Part shown: piece after piece, positions 19,287 to 31,582 of the stretch | Position numbering within the stretch: the first letter of the stretch is position 1 | How the letters are laid out: the number at the start of each line of letters is the position of its first letter | Source of the DNA: Trichaptum fuscoviolaceum | Taxonomy: Eukaryota > Basidiomycota > Agaricomycetes > Hymenochaetales > Trichaptaceae | Length of the DNA stretch: 64,000 nt | Assembly: GCA_910574455.1 (NCBI GenBank) | Contig: CAJSYZ010000005.1 | Span: 372,001-436,000, forward strand | Direction of reading: 5' to 3' | The notes under the pieces: generated by a model | Told to the model about the DNA's origin: nothing | What the model saw: the letters and a program-made list of their open reading frames with translations, nothing else | The model's database searches: none | Made by a program: the position numbers and the translations under genes

Positions 19287-22169
19287 TTAAAAGCGCAATC
19301 TCTCCTTCACTTTCTCGACCAAAAGGGATGTCTTCTTTGCCTTGCCCTTCTTCCTTACGGTCGTAGGACCATTCGGCCCATCAACAACTTCATCATAGCT
19401 ACAACCACTGCTTCCACTACTGGCATATCCTGGGTGCGCGCTTGCAACAGGAACGTTACCGTCGTCTACGTAACGAGCATTCGGAGAATAACCGGACGTG
19501 TGCGAGGCATCCCCGAGGTGATCGCCTTCCGATCTAACAGGCTCTCCATGAACCTTCGTGCCCAGAGGCGCTTCAACAGTAGAGATAGGCTCAGTGACTT
19601 CACCCACTTCAGGCAAAGTAGACAACTGCGCAAAGGGGGGATGAGCGTCTGGAACATACAGTCCATTCACGCCCATGCCACCCACACTCCGGTTACGGAA
19701 CCGTTGCGAATCTGACAAAGGATCAGAATGCGACTGCGAACCAACGGCAGCGCATCCGGGGACACGCGTTGAATTTCCTTCGGAGCGTGCAGCGAGTTCA
19801 TCAGAGGCAAAGTCAGAAGACATGAAAGTACCCGATTGGAGTCCATATTCGGCCCGTGCACCTGGCTCCGGTAGCGCTGCAGCGTTCGAGCTATATGTGG
19901 CAACGGGAATGGGCAAGAGGGAGAGGTTCGTGGGACATAGGTTCATGGCGTCCGTCGCGCCGAGATCCATGTCTTTCGATGCTGTATCCCCCGGGAGACG
20001 TGCGAGCGGAGAGTCAGAGGCATTGGGAGGTGGCGGTACTGTGAGTTGTTCTCCAGAAATCATCGGAGGAGCAGAGGAGAATTCATCCGTAAAGATAGCA
20101 GGAGACTTCGGAAGATCGGTTGGAATGGGTGAATTCAGATTCACGTTGTCTTCAGGCGTCCTAAATTGATTCGCATCCTCTCCAGTTCTAACTGGTGACT
20201 TGCGGGATGCAATTTTTGCCACTAAGATTATAAGCCAAAATGTCAATGGTATATCCTAAAAAGTAATGACGAACGTACCGAGTCCAGCAGCCACACCAGC
20301 AGCACCAACAGCACCCGCCAAAAGGTTGAGCTTGCCAACTTTCTCTGTGTTGCTTGAATCTTGGTCTGAAGCGTCGACGCCTTCACAATTCGTTCCTGCC
20401 TCTTCGTCCACGATACGCGCAACGGGTTTATCTTCTCCGGCAAGAGCCGCCGGCGAGGACAGAGTGGAGAATTCCCTCATAGGCGCAGGTGCAAGTGCAG
20501 GTGCGACAGCAGGAGTATGAGTTGATGGTTCCATACCTACGAAGAATGTAGAAAAAGTGAAATGTAGTTAATAATTAGACAGACCAGCGTTGCCCGATGA
20601 GTACGAAGATGAAATGGGTACTACTGCTTCACCCTCCTGGTCACTACTAGAAGGTTTTGGAGTCCACATGCCTTGATCAATATCGTCTTTCATTTCATCA
20701 AGCTCTGGCCTCCCGACGGGAGCAGGGTTGGGGGCCTGGGCGGCGAACTCCTCATTGAAAATGGCAGGCGACTTTGGAAGGTCCGCAGGTATTCCCGAAG
20801 AGGAGAAGGAAGCCACGTCTGAATGACTTTCCTCAGGAATGGTGTCAGGGGAGGGCACATTCTTGCGTTTCGCAACCTTCGCAACTGGAGTGCGTTAGTA
20901 CAATAGAATGTTCCGAACACATGAGAACTTACTGAGGGTTGCCGCAGTCCCAACGACTCCAACTGCGCCTGCGGCGAGATGAAGTTTGCTTACAGGAGGG
21001 CTATGGCGACCGTTGTTCTCCTCCACGTCTTTGGAATCAGTGAAGTCGCCACCCATCTCTTTCACAGAATCTTCTGATCCTTCAAGCGGAGTAACATCCG
21101 CGGTAGGGTTGGAGTCCTGAATTGGCCCGGAGGATACCAAGCCCATTCCGTTTCCAACACCTGACTCGGAGCCCAATGACTCCACGCTATCGTTGATCGC
21201 AGGTGGCTCAACTTCAAAGAGATCGTCACCGGTCCTATGAGAGTCACCCAAGGAGCGATCTGCAGAAGCTGCATCAATTGGGTCGTAGACGTTCACTTCT
21301 CCTGCGGTGCCTAAGTTATCGTCATACCCCTCTGCAACTGCTGAGGCATTGGTGGGAATAACGGCAGTCTCTGATATATGAAGTGTCCTTTCTAAAAGGA
21401 CATAATCAGCCGCATCACTTCCAGCAATAGTGGTTTCCTCTGTAACTGATGCAGCAACTGGAGCAGCGCCCAGTGCGCCCTCGGAGGGCTGTGGCATTGG
21501 AATGAGGAACGGGGCAGAAGGCAGTTCCGCCGGAACCAAGAGGTTCTCTTCATCATTGCTGTTCGGTACAATATAAAGATCGTCGGACGCTAGTTCAAGT
21601 GTGAGTTGTCACATATTTCATATCAAGGCAATCTGATTCGCACCGGGTGCCGTTTCAGCAGCGTCAGAAATTTGACCAACACCTGTGCGAGGAACACTTT
21701 CGTTCATGCCTTTCATTTCTTCTTGATCTTCTCCAGTAGCCGCAGATACTGATCATTACATGAGCATTGAGCCTGGACGGGGGAACAGAAATGATATAAA
21801 CCACGTACCCAAAGATGCACCAGCGGCGCCAACTGCGCCAAGAGCGCCCATCGCCGCGTTACTGACAGTCGCCATCGCATTCTGTACGTCTTCTTTCGCT
21901 GGCAAAAAGTCCTTCATTCCAAGGTCGTAGTCCTGAGTAGAAGCCGAAAGGTCGTCAAGTGCATCCCGCGGATCGCGAGGATACGCGCCGGGTACTTCGA
22001 GCTCTCCCGACATCGGGGGATGTGGGCGACTGTATGGAGACGATCTCGCAGTAGGTCTGAAGTAAGAGGTAGGGGTGTAGCGGGGCGAAAGCCGACCTTC
22101 AGCGGGGTCCCCTCCCCACTCGGAGGAGGGGGTAGTTACAACGGGTCGGTCGATAATGATGGATGACAT
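19287..22169 (-). CDS. Modular low-complexity protein with Ala/Gly segments
   Basis: Exons are 22169-21809, 21748-21644, 21589-20933, 20884-20585, 20536-20279 and 20221-19287, all joined in phase 1, giving 871 residues. I do not recognise the family. Three exons end in a hydrophobic Ala/Gly segment (GALGAVGAAGASLG, LAAGAVGVVGTAATLS, LLAGAVGAAGVAAGLG at about residues 106-120, 359-374 and 546-560). Two of the next exons begin with a basic patch (IAKVAKRK, VAKIASRK). Two exons carry DLPKSPAIFNEEF or its near copy. The remainder is acidic, Ser/Pro-rich and probably disordered. The Ala/Gly stretches could be short membrane-associated helices. The C-terminus is basic (VRKKGKAKK). The start is the first ATG of exon 1, MSSIIIDRPVVT. 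Confidence 0.7.
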
Positions 22170-23722
22170 TAGTAGTTCGTGTGGGTTTCAGCGAAGGTAT
22201 GTTTTCGCATTTCGCTGATATATCTCTACATATAAAGAGAAAAGAAGTCAGTGGACGAAACCGAAAGGGGGATCTGAGACCGCACCAGAGACATAACATA
22301 GTGACCTCATTTCACGACAAACCAACCGGCTAGTGCAGTTCTCCATTACTACTGTCAGCCACATGTGCGTCAATAGCACCCAGCAAATATTAGGGGCAAT
22401 GTCTATGATGTCTATCTCAGACAATCCTGAAAAACCTCGCGTATAGTCGTATAATCGTCCAAGTTGCGTATAGACTGAGACTTGAGCCAATGAATCACAT
22501 GAACAACACCGGATCGTAGCTTGAGAATTAGGAGCTGATGAAAATAAGAGTCTACTCATTCTGTTCAGACCTATCAACAAATTATGAGCTTCGACGAGTG
22601 GGCGTTGTGTCTAAACTTGAAGTAGCGTGCTGCACGCCGATTTAGTGTCCCCAAGGACCGGGTCAGAGCACTTTTTTGCCTGACCCTAGCCCTTTGGGTC
22701 ACAGGTTTTTGCCAATCCTCTGACCCCCCTCCCCCCCCTCCCCCCTCTGACCCTTCGGGTCGGGCCAACGTCACGGGGTCAGCCGCGACACGGCCACTGA
22801 CCCAATGTGGTCCAGGATATAGCATGCCTGCCAGACCGCTAGAACGGCTTGGGCGGTCGAGGGGACGACGGGTCAAGCCCACAGAGGAAGGCGTAACCTC
22901 GACAAGCCCTCAAAGAAGGGAACGCCAACCGAGGTCTTTCAAAGAGTACTCCCTCTGGGTGGAAATGCATTATGCAAATGTACACACCTGTTCCCTATCT
23001 ACCCCGTGAAAGATAGATGCACACTATACGCGACAACTTGCTGTTGAAAACCACTTTCCGGTGGCACGACGTTGGTCTCGTCTAATTCGGGTGGCATAAA
23101 TAAGGCCTCGTCCGACGCAAGCAAATAGCAGCATTAAATGTAATATGGCAGCAGATTATAAGTGTTCGCAATCGCGTAGTGAGGTCTTGCACAAAAATAC
23201 TGAGATTTTGTTGCTTCGACACTGTCTTGAGGCTGGAAGTCGACCTCGTTGTTGTGGTCAACGAGGAAGAGACGCGACGCGACTTGCTGGACGCGTGACG
23301 TTCGCGGCTCCTTCGGTTCGGACCCGAGATGACTTCCGTTTAACCAAGATCGGCCGGCTGCACAGTATCCCAAATAAGGTAGGTAAAAACTCGGGGCCGA
23401 AAGGACAGAGAAACCAACCCGGGTCGGGCCGGGCCTCAAAGTTTCCCGCTGGTCCCAACCATGGCGTCTCTAACCTTTGTTTGGGTCGGGCTGATAAAGG
23501 CCGGGCCCGAACTTGAAGTGTGTCAGACCATTAGGAGGGACACTCTGCTGCCAGTGGTTGCAGCCCTGGCTCGAGCCTACGAGTCCGAGTCGAGGTTAAG
23601 TGTGGGCGTCTAATGGGCGCTGACTACTAGAGACGTTTGGCTAAAAGCCTGAAAGCAAGTTAAATATGTATACAATGTCAAAGATTAATAGGATGCTCAG
23701 AATTAGGAAGAAATGATAGTAT
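22170..23722. other. Gene-free stretch with GC-rich low complexity
   Basis: It holds the promoter side of the minus-strand gene at 22169, then repeated gggtca/tgaccc words and a C-rich run at 22650-22810, and cgggtcgggccgggcc-like words at 23390-23510. These resemble edges of old transposable elements, but I find no transposase or clear terminal repeat. Frames here are short and biased by the repeats. Confidence 0.45.
23202..23242 (+). repeat. Dispersed 41-bp repeat, copy A
   Basis: It matches 36859-36899 at 38 of 41 positions in the same orientation, with the shared core cgacactgtcttgaggct. Both copies lie in gene-poor DNA, which suggests a fragment of a dispersed element. Confidence 0.6.
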
Positions 23723-26375
23723 TCAGCCTGTAGCGAAACCTGCTAATCTTTGCATCTGTAGTTTGCCTGTAAATATATCAACGAATGGATCAGACGTCGA
23801 GGACAATGATGGAGAATGGTTATATAACTTACGTTCATGTTTACTGAACGACCTCCATGAGAGAGGTCCAGTTGCATCACATATATTCTTGAGAAGTTTC
23901 GCCTTGCTGTCCTTTGGATATATATCAAGGTCAAACCTTAAAACTAAGACAAAGAACTCGTATGATCTCTTCTTAACTCTCTGCTCATCCTCGTACTCAA
24001 CAAATTGTGCACCGTCAGGGACTAGGCACAGTTTAAGTGACTCGAATGACGTGAGTGAGCTGGGTCGTGCTACGCATCCGAGGTATTGCCTTTCCCCTGT
24101 GTTCGGATCAAGGCCTGCGAAGACGGCGTGATGATTTACAGCGCTGAAGCGCTCCACGGAGGATACTCCTAACCAGAGTAGCTCGTGCTCGCATGCCTCC
24201 AGTTCGTGACACTCTCCCTTGTCACGGCCTGTCCGACATAATTCCAGATGGTCTCGCAAGCTCTGGCAAATGAATATTATCAGAATACCAATCTAAACGA
24301 TGGCTCGCTGACGAACCAGTAATCTCAGCGTAAGAGAGCGTTGGTTTTCTTTAAAATAGTACCTATAGAACACGAAACGTGTTCTGGAGATAGGCCGTGG
24401 ATATGAACATGACACAGTCATGTTAGGTGGGACTTTATAGGATATTGTATGCCAGAAGTAACGATCCAGCTGACAGACAATGTTGATGCATTCAACAGTC
24501 TCATCGTAAATATTTTCATCGTCACTGATCGCCAGATAAGAATTTGGGCATCGTTACTACATAGATATAGATTTAATCACTCACTTATAGAGGAGTGACA
24601 CCAACTTCTCGCAGAGACTTCGCAGGCGCTCGGAAGGAACCACCCTCCTTGGTCCCATAGCCAAATCAAATACGTCTTCTGAGATATTTGGCCAGCATGG
24701 ATGCCTCTCGAGATGGATCTGCCGAAGAATCAGAAACGCTGGCGAAATCATATTTCTCCATATATCAGCAAGTGATGGTTGGCGGTAAGCGGTAAGCTGA
24801 TTCGCAAGAGCTTGATGAGAAACTTCGGTCAGATCAGATACACCGAACTTCTGTTCAATTGCAGACCAGAGAACAGCTACAGAAGTCCAGCTTATCTGAT
24901 CTTTCCGCCATCTGCTTGCCTGCCTTCTAAGGGTTGCGATCGCCTTTGGGAGTTTGTGCGCACACCTGAAAGATCCATGAGTTAATTTGCATCGTCCATG
25001 CCCCACTTTTTTGAATTACCTATACGTGATCTCTAGTAGAGTAGCGGTACTTCTCTGTACAAGAATATGGGGTGTTTCGCTCCACCAGAGGAAGTAACAT
25101 TCTAAGACGGCATCTAGATCATCCCAGTCCTCGAAATCATCTGGTCCCTCAAGCATTCCCTTAATCGCATTCGCCAGCGCAGTGACGTCCACCTTACCCT
25201 CAGCTTGAATATAGAATTGGCAAAGTGGCTCTTGGATATTGATGAGAAGTCGAAGTGCCAGAAATGACACCGAGCTGTCACTACATGACTGTTAGACCTT
25301 TCGTCTTTTGTTTATGAGAACGGGTATATAATACCTGAGATAGGATACCATTCGCTTTAGCATGGTGTCTACGGTCCCTGCTTCATTCTGCATCTGCATG
25401 ACATTCATGAATGTAACATTCTCAAGTGTCATCCCAAGGCCATAGATTGTGACATCAGAGACAGCGACGAGGGCCCGGCGAGCTCGAGTTAATATTTCAA
25501 TTCTAGTGTCTTCCTCTCTAATCCCCTGAGCGCCCATAAAACCAAGCCCGAGATCCCGAGAAGCGTTTAGCTCGATCAGAAGCTGACGCACATACGACCT
25601 GGAGATACTGAGTTCCTTAATTTGTTCAAAAGCTTGCATTTGTGTCGAAGTTATGTCAGACCTAGGGTGAACTTCAGTCGCGCCGTTGAACAAGTTGTAT
25701 GTTTTCTTACATGGCATATCTCAGAAGGAGTTTGAGATCCTTCCTGACTGGCTTCATTTCCGATGAAAGGACCATAGCTTCGGGTCCGTGTTCGAGATTT
25801 TCTCTAGCCTCTGCACGTTTCTTCAGCAATAATCGTTCATGATACTCTCTTATTCGCGCTGCGGTAGCATCGGGCCCGCGACCAAATTTGACGGCCATTC
25901 GGTTAATCTTTTTCACAAGGACACGTCCGATTCTATCGTAGGCTAGGCCAATAACTCGTCCAGTTCCAGGAAGATTGGATGCTGTTGCAGTGGAGTCAGT
26001 GTCGTGATCTGAATCGGAGTTATCAGAATCTATAAATTCCTTTCTATTCGTAGTGTCATCAGGCTTTCTTTGTCTAAGTCGTTATGTGAGCATGAGCAGA
26101 TGCGTTAAATTAAAAACAATTTGAATAAACACTGACTTCCCGGTACGACCAAACCGCAGGACTAGTTTACTCATTTGCGACACCAGTGCGTTTCCCATTG
26201 CATCGTATGCAAGCCCGAGTACTCGACCTGTTCCAGGTAAGTTGGCCGCTGTCGCAGTTGAACTGATGGTCGATCCCGACTGTCCTGCTGCCGGCCAGTA
26301 ATAGAGGGAAGATGAGGTCGTATCACGGCCATCATGTATATTACGATTAAGCTTTAGATGAGAAGAGGAGTGCAT
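23723..26375 (-). CDS. 734-residue protein with duplicated LPGTGRV module
   Basis: Exons are 26375-26137, 26073-25711, 25661-25335, 25280-25020, 24965-24585, 24524-24363, 24260-23833 and 23766-23723. Exons 1 and 2 each encode the same module: STATAANLPGTGRVLGLAYD and STATASNLPGTGRVIGLAYD, each followed by a KxxRxxxKFGR-type basic helix, so an exon was duplicated. The middle is helical with no name I can give. Exon 7 contains NHHAVFAGLDPNTGERQYLG, then a Tyr/Glu-rich end with FVEYEDEQ and YEFFVLV, which resembles a DM9 (DUF3421) repeat; this is tentative. No signal peptide or membrane helix is seen. Every junction keeps frame, and the sixth intron required the acceptor gcgatcag. Confidence 0.65.
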
Positions 26376-27426
26376 GCAGTGTGTTTGATATCTCTGGATA
26401 TCGTGGTGATTGATGGTAAAGGGTAAAAGAAGAGATGGCGGTCGGTAACATAAAAGCGGAAACTTAAACGTTTTAAAACTCCGAAATCAACATCCGATCA
26501 TGGCATGCACCCACTGCACATCCTTCGTTACCTTCCAAGAAACAGCAACACTACCTTGATTGTATCTTCCTAAAGAACGACTTGCTCCTGCATAGCATTT
26601 TAATATACTCAGAGTCATCAACGCCGCACGGTGCTGGTAGGCATAGCAATGGATTTGAGCGCAGTTTTCGCCTTGTCTTCGGTCACCTATGTACGTCCCC
26701 GACCATACCAGCGATGCGCCAAGGCAGTGCAAATGTGAACGGAGAGCTTGCTCTTTCCACTGTACGCTATCTTACTTTGTCTCAAGGAGCGATAAATACT
26801 AATAACATATGATTCAAAAGCACACACAATATTCTCTTATAGTAAAGGATCGGTCTTGAAGATAATGATGCCAGTATCAACACTTACTAAGTACTATCTC
26901 ATTCGCGTGAACCTTCTCTTCAAGTTGACAGTTTCAAATGAACGGTTCAGAGACTCCTCCCGTCAACTGCCGGTGACAGTCAGGACTCTTGCTTTCAAAT
27001 CGAGACTGGTCAAGTAGGACTAAGTATTCACGCGACATGTAGTAGAAGCTGGGAGGCGTGCCACCAGTCTAGGCGGAGGGGGTCCAATTTCCGTGATGTT
27101 AGCGGAACCTACAGCCACTAACCTCGGCGTCGTAGGCCTTGCTCGCAAGTTTATGGTCCTTCAATCATCTCATTCATCCTGTGTGGGATGGTAACTTCAC
27201 CAATCTCACATACGATTTGGGTGTAGGTTTGACTGTCAACTCTCACTTTTAGAAGGCAAGTTATTTTCACTCAAATGTAACTCCTGGTATCCGTACGGAC
27301 TAAATTGAAATTTCAGGCTAGTAACATAACATGTTTACCCGGGACAACGTAAAACTAGAGATAAATCGCAAAAAATCAAAGTGCTAAAACCATGACATTG
27401 GTCTGGCCGCAAGCATACTGCGCAAT
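26376..27426. other. Intergenic region
   Basis: It is the upstream side of the minus-strand gene at 26375 and the downstream side of the hydrophobin gene. A minus-strand frame at 26487-26732 shows no motif. No RNA gene or repeat is seen. Confidence 0.4.
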
Positions 27427-27935
27427 TTACAATGTGATCGGAGTGCATCCCAGAGCGACAACACCGTCTATGAATGACAAATAAGGGTAAGCAACTTAAC
27501 TCTTGATTAACAAATGCCTGACGCTCGACTTACTGAAGCTATCATTATCACAGCACAAGGTTTGGGTAGAACAGCTACTACCGCCAAGTCCGACTGCCTA
27601 TGTAAATTGGAGAAGGTGAGCGAAGTAATTGAGTGTTTACAGACGTCTAACTTACAGTGATTGGGGTGCAAGTGACACCTACAATTCCTGTGATGCTCCC
27701 GATGGGAATGCCGAGACTACGTAAATCAAGGATTAGATATCGTATCAGCGCGAGAACGAAAACGATCTGCTTACAGCCCAAGGAGGGTAGAGATGGCAGA
27801 GCTGGATGCGGTCCCAGAGCTGTTGCAGCATTGCACAGCACCAGTGCTGCAGGTGCTTTCCGGCTGCACGTTCGGAGTTGGTGTGGCGACCGCAAGAATG
27901 GCGATGGAGGCGATGAAGGCAAGTTTGGCAAACAT
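27427..27935 (-). CDS. Class I hydrophobin
   Basis: Exons are 27935-27775, 27716-27656, 27597-27534 and 27467-27427, giving 108 residues. A signal peptide (MFAKLAFIASIAILAVA) precedes the eight-cysteine pattern C29-x6-CC-x32-C70-x12-C83-x5-CC-x12-C103, the class I arrangement, with GITGIVGVTC-like and GVVALGCTPITL segments typical of agaricomycete members. Hydrophobins are secreted and assemble as amphipathic rodlet films on aerial hyphae, spores and fruit bodies. Three introns at typical positions add support. A TATA box lies about 95 bp upstream. No disulfide cysteine is missing. Confidence 0.95.
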
Positions 27936-28028
27936 TTCAAATGATTTGTTGGGAGTGTTGAAGTTTTATTTTCAGGTGCTGTTGTTTGACTGAGGATTGG
28001 ATACAGTATTTGTAAATCGAACGAGAGG

Positions 28029-28035
28029 TTTTATA
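28029..28035 (-). promoter_or_regulatory. TATA box of the hydrophobin gene
   Basis: TATAAAA on the minus strand in the context GCTATAAAACC, about 95-100 bp upstream of the hydrophobin ATG at 27935. Strong TATA elements are common for highly expressed hydrophobin genes. Confidence 0.6.
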
Positions 28036-28038
28036 GCT

Positions 28039-29660
28039 TTAGCTGTGGTCTGTGCACGCGTTTTGACCCTGGTCCCGACGAGCGCGGTATTCGTATTCAT
28101 CTCATCAGTAAGTGTGTGGATACCATACAGTTGTAAGTACAGCTCTTCTTATGACCATTGTGGGGCTTAGACAGATTAAATGCCATCGTGTCAAACTTCA
28201 CTACGAATGCAGGCATAAAGAGCGAAGATGCGAGAAAATCGACTGAAGTACGATATGGAAGAAGAGCAAATACTACTCTGAATCATGGAGCTCGGCCCTG
28301 ATTGGACCCACTAGAGAGTGCACCGCGGTCATGCGAAGCAGTGCATCTATTTTTGCCATTAGACGTCCACTAAAACGTCTCGTCATGGTGACAACATTGA
28401 ATCTGCATTGGCACACAGTAGTTTTAGACTCTGATCTGATGTCACGGTTCTAAGTCCGGGCTTTCTCGACAACGCCTTCTTCTTCGATCTGATGGATTCC
28501 TTGGAGCAAAAGTCCCTTTGGTACATGCACAATTTTACTGGTGCGTGGCGAGACCAACTTTACATAAAGGAAGAAGATCGAAGACGTACTCCCTTAATGT
28601 CTTCTAACAGGGGAGTGCTTCTCTCTTTGGACTGGATCGTAGGCGTGAAGCATGAGAGAAAGATGGAAAGCCGGGTCGTGATGTTGTATTCATTCAGACA
28701 CTCATTAATCTAATTGTGGGGCCATCATGATCCTCGTATTATGAAATATCGTGCGCTACCGAGTGCTGGAGTAGTGCTGGAGTAGACCATGGGATCAAGC
28801 CGTCGGAAGACTAAGTGTGAGTTCCATTTGAGGGCTGGAGCAGCAGATACTTGGCTATGAAATATGGAAGATATTCTACTGTAAGCTAGTAGGCTACTAA
28901 TAGACCACCTTACAGTCATCTATACGATGCTTGGCGATGCGTGAGGAATGAGCTTGCTTTATACCTTGCTGATACGACTCAGAATATCTTGACAATACTT
29001 CAGACTTCACCGTAACTATACAAGCGTGCTCATTAACTCCCGTAGCGCAGATGCACGCTATTGTCCAATGACGCGGAGCAGTGCATCTTTAGTAAGTGCA
29101 GGAGACCGGATGCCTGCTGTGGGGTGATGAAGATATCGTTCGAGGTCCGTGCGTGGGTTGAAGCCTCAGGCTAATTACTGCACTTTGATCGTCGTCTGTT
29201 CGCAAGCTACAGAGTCGGGAGACTGCACTTCCAATGCTAAACCACGAGTGTCTAGAGGAGTCGTCTTTGCAAGTGTAATACCGCGGATCTTGCTCACCTG
29301 CTGCAATATAGCTCTATAGTATAGTACATATTGCACAGACGTATGTACAACATAATTCTGCCAGTGAATGTGGAATCCTACCTAATAGTTGCCGAAGCCG
29401 ACTTATCGACGCCGATCCGGTGAATGCCGAAAAAGAACTAGCGCTGATGTCATGAGAACGCAAGCGAATTGCCAAAGACTTTAGGACGCCGCCCCGCGAA
29501 TCGGCGATGGCAAACCATAACGCTCTCGATGGACACGATAAGCGCCCGAGCCCTATTAGAATATAAAGATAATCAAGAGGTCTAAGATTATTAGTAATAA
29601 CAATACATGTATGCAAGACTCGTGCTATCCTTCAGTCTCAGCGTCGTACAGGCAAATAAA
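28039..29660. other. Gene-poor region
   Basis: Only short frames occur, for example 28492-28713, without motifs or credible splice partners. Runs of hybrid tactagtag-type words seen elsewhere are absent. No RNA gene is recognised. Confidence 0.4.
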
Positions 29661-29897
29661 TTATGACTCTTCCTTCCAACGCTCGAAATTTTGTGCAGAG
29701 AGACTTTCGGAGTATTTCTCCCCGAGTACCTCAAATAGATCATCAAGATTCCCCAGCGCTTCGATGAGAGCATCAAGAGACGACAGATCATCTACACAAG
29801 ATGTCGTGAGTCAAGTGATGAAGAAATTGGTTGCGTGTAATACATACCATACATCTGTATTCGTATTTGGATAAAGTTTTCGGACGGATGTGGGACA
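29661..29897 (-). CDS. Two 3' exons of a small unrecognised gene
   Basis: Exon 29791-29661 encodes DDLSSLDALIEALGNLDDLF, then EVLGEKYSESLSAQNFERWK and a stop at 29661-29663. It is joined in frame through a gtatgt..gtgtag intron to exon 29897-29848 (VPHPSENFIQIRIQMY). The segment is acidic, Leu-rich and probably helical. Upstream exons should lie in 29930-30400 but I cannot fix them or a start codon. The clean splice sites and amino-acid composition favour a real gene over chance. The family is unknown. Confidence 0.4.
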
Positions 29898-29929
29898 CTG
29901 AAAAGAATAGTCAGCATGTCGGTTTCGAA

Positions 29930-31582
29930 TTCAGAGATGGAGATAAGTGTGAGTATAGAGGATGAAAGGAGAACCCATTAGAGTCATAGCGTTACGACTA
30001 AAAGAAGACCAGCATCAACTCCTACTCATTCATCGACCCCGACCCCGTCCAACGACATTCTCATTACACTCCACTGGAGAATTGATTCCAATAAAAATCA
30101 AGACGCGGCTCGAGACAGGACGCTGGGGGAGGACAGGCGAGACCGATGCACTAGGGACTTCTGAGCCCGACGAGCCAGATTGCAGCAGCCACGACAGCCA
30201 AAGTTCCGGCACAGGGACAAGGCTGAAGCTATCCCCAGGTCCTCGTCGACGTTTAAGATACAATGAATGCAAAGTGAAGGAAGACAAAGAAAAGGCGAAT
30301 GGCGTGTCGACGTCAAGTGCTTACCTGTAACCACAGAACTCGACCTTCGGACTACATTAACCATCACCATCGACCCACGCCATCCAGAGTCATCGACGAG
30401 GACAATTACGATCGGAACGAAACAAGCAACGTCGGTCAGTTCGGTAAGATGGACAATAAAACCGAATGCGTTGACTCACTTCTTCATGAGCATCCACCGT
30501 AGCGCATTTCCCATCGTGTGCGACTCATCATGCACCCTGTACGTCGCCGCCGACAAGTCTTGGAGCGCACCCTTCAGCTATCGTTTGAGTTCGTCAATGG
30601 GTTGATTGCAACATCGCAGACAAACAGACAAAGCGCGCGCAAAGTGTGGTGGTACGAAGAAATCGCAAGGTCCAAATTTTTGTGGTTCAATGATCAGCAA
30701 AGCTCGTTTGGCGTACAATAACAAAGAAGCCTGCTCACTATCTGGATTTTTGGTATCGACTCGACCATATTGAATTACAGAATAATGGTTGCCACCACAC
30801 CGCAGGCTTGCACACGGGTCCGTAGCTGTTTGCACGAAGTGACAAAAGAAATGCTCAGACTTCTTTACGTGCTATGTACGCTTATTTGGCTTTAATCTAT
30901 GACTGTCACGGTGTGACACTGACTTGTATTCCAAACGCAGATATGCTCGAGCTCTAAGCACCACATTCTTCATAATTATGCGCATAGATACATGCGAAGT
31001 ATTGAGGTTTATGCTTGAGCCTAACTCAAGGACAGTGATATGTATTTTTTTATTCCCGTTTCTAAGGCGTATCGAACTATTGATGTTGATTACGTAATTA
31101 GGTTTCCGTGACAACAATTGACGCGCCTTCCAGGTTTTCTTCTCCTGAGGCTCTCGCTCTTACTTGCGATCGGGACAAAAGGCAAATCTTCATGGGACCA
31201 AAGACTATAGGTAATTGGGGACAAAGGAACAGATTGTTACCGTAATGAGACCACCTGCTATAAAGTAGATGGCTCCGAAATGCTGTGACTATCCGCCAGC
31301 GATCTACTCCCCGCAGCGGCACTTCACTCCACGTTCCCGCTTTCAGACACCTATACCCCCTTCATCTTCAATCATTGTTTGTAAGGGCTGGTTCCTTCTC
31401 CATTATCTGGCTGCTAGATCTACCACATTCGACAATCTTGCTCTTGGCTGGTCCGCCTGCACATCTTTATATTAATCGACTTCAGCGCACCGACATCAGT
31501 TCCCCCCCTGCATCCCTCGACGATAATTCGATCCATATCAGATCTACGAAGCACTTACCATCAATCATCTTCTTGAGCAACC
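29930..31582. other. Gene-poor region
   Basis: The first ~450 bases may contain the 5' exons of the small minus-strand gene. The rest shows no supported gene. A TATAAAG word at 31259-31265 lies 317 bp before the ATG at 31583 and could serve the Ser-rich gene. Confidence 0.35.

Noticed and set aside
22650..23510. GC-rich words as termini of a hAT-like transposon
   Set aside because: No paired terminal repeat, no 8-bp duplication and no transposase remnant could be found.
29638..29660. Longer C-terminus for the small minus-strand gene
   Set aside because: Careful reading shows the frame ends at TAA 29661-29663; the longer version came from misreading a repeated ctct.
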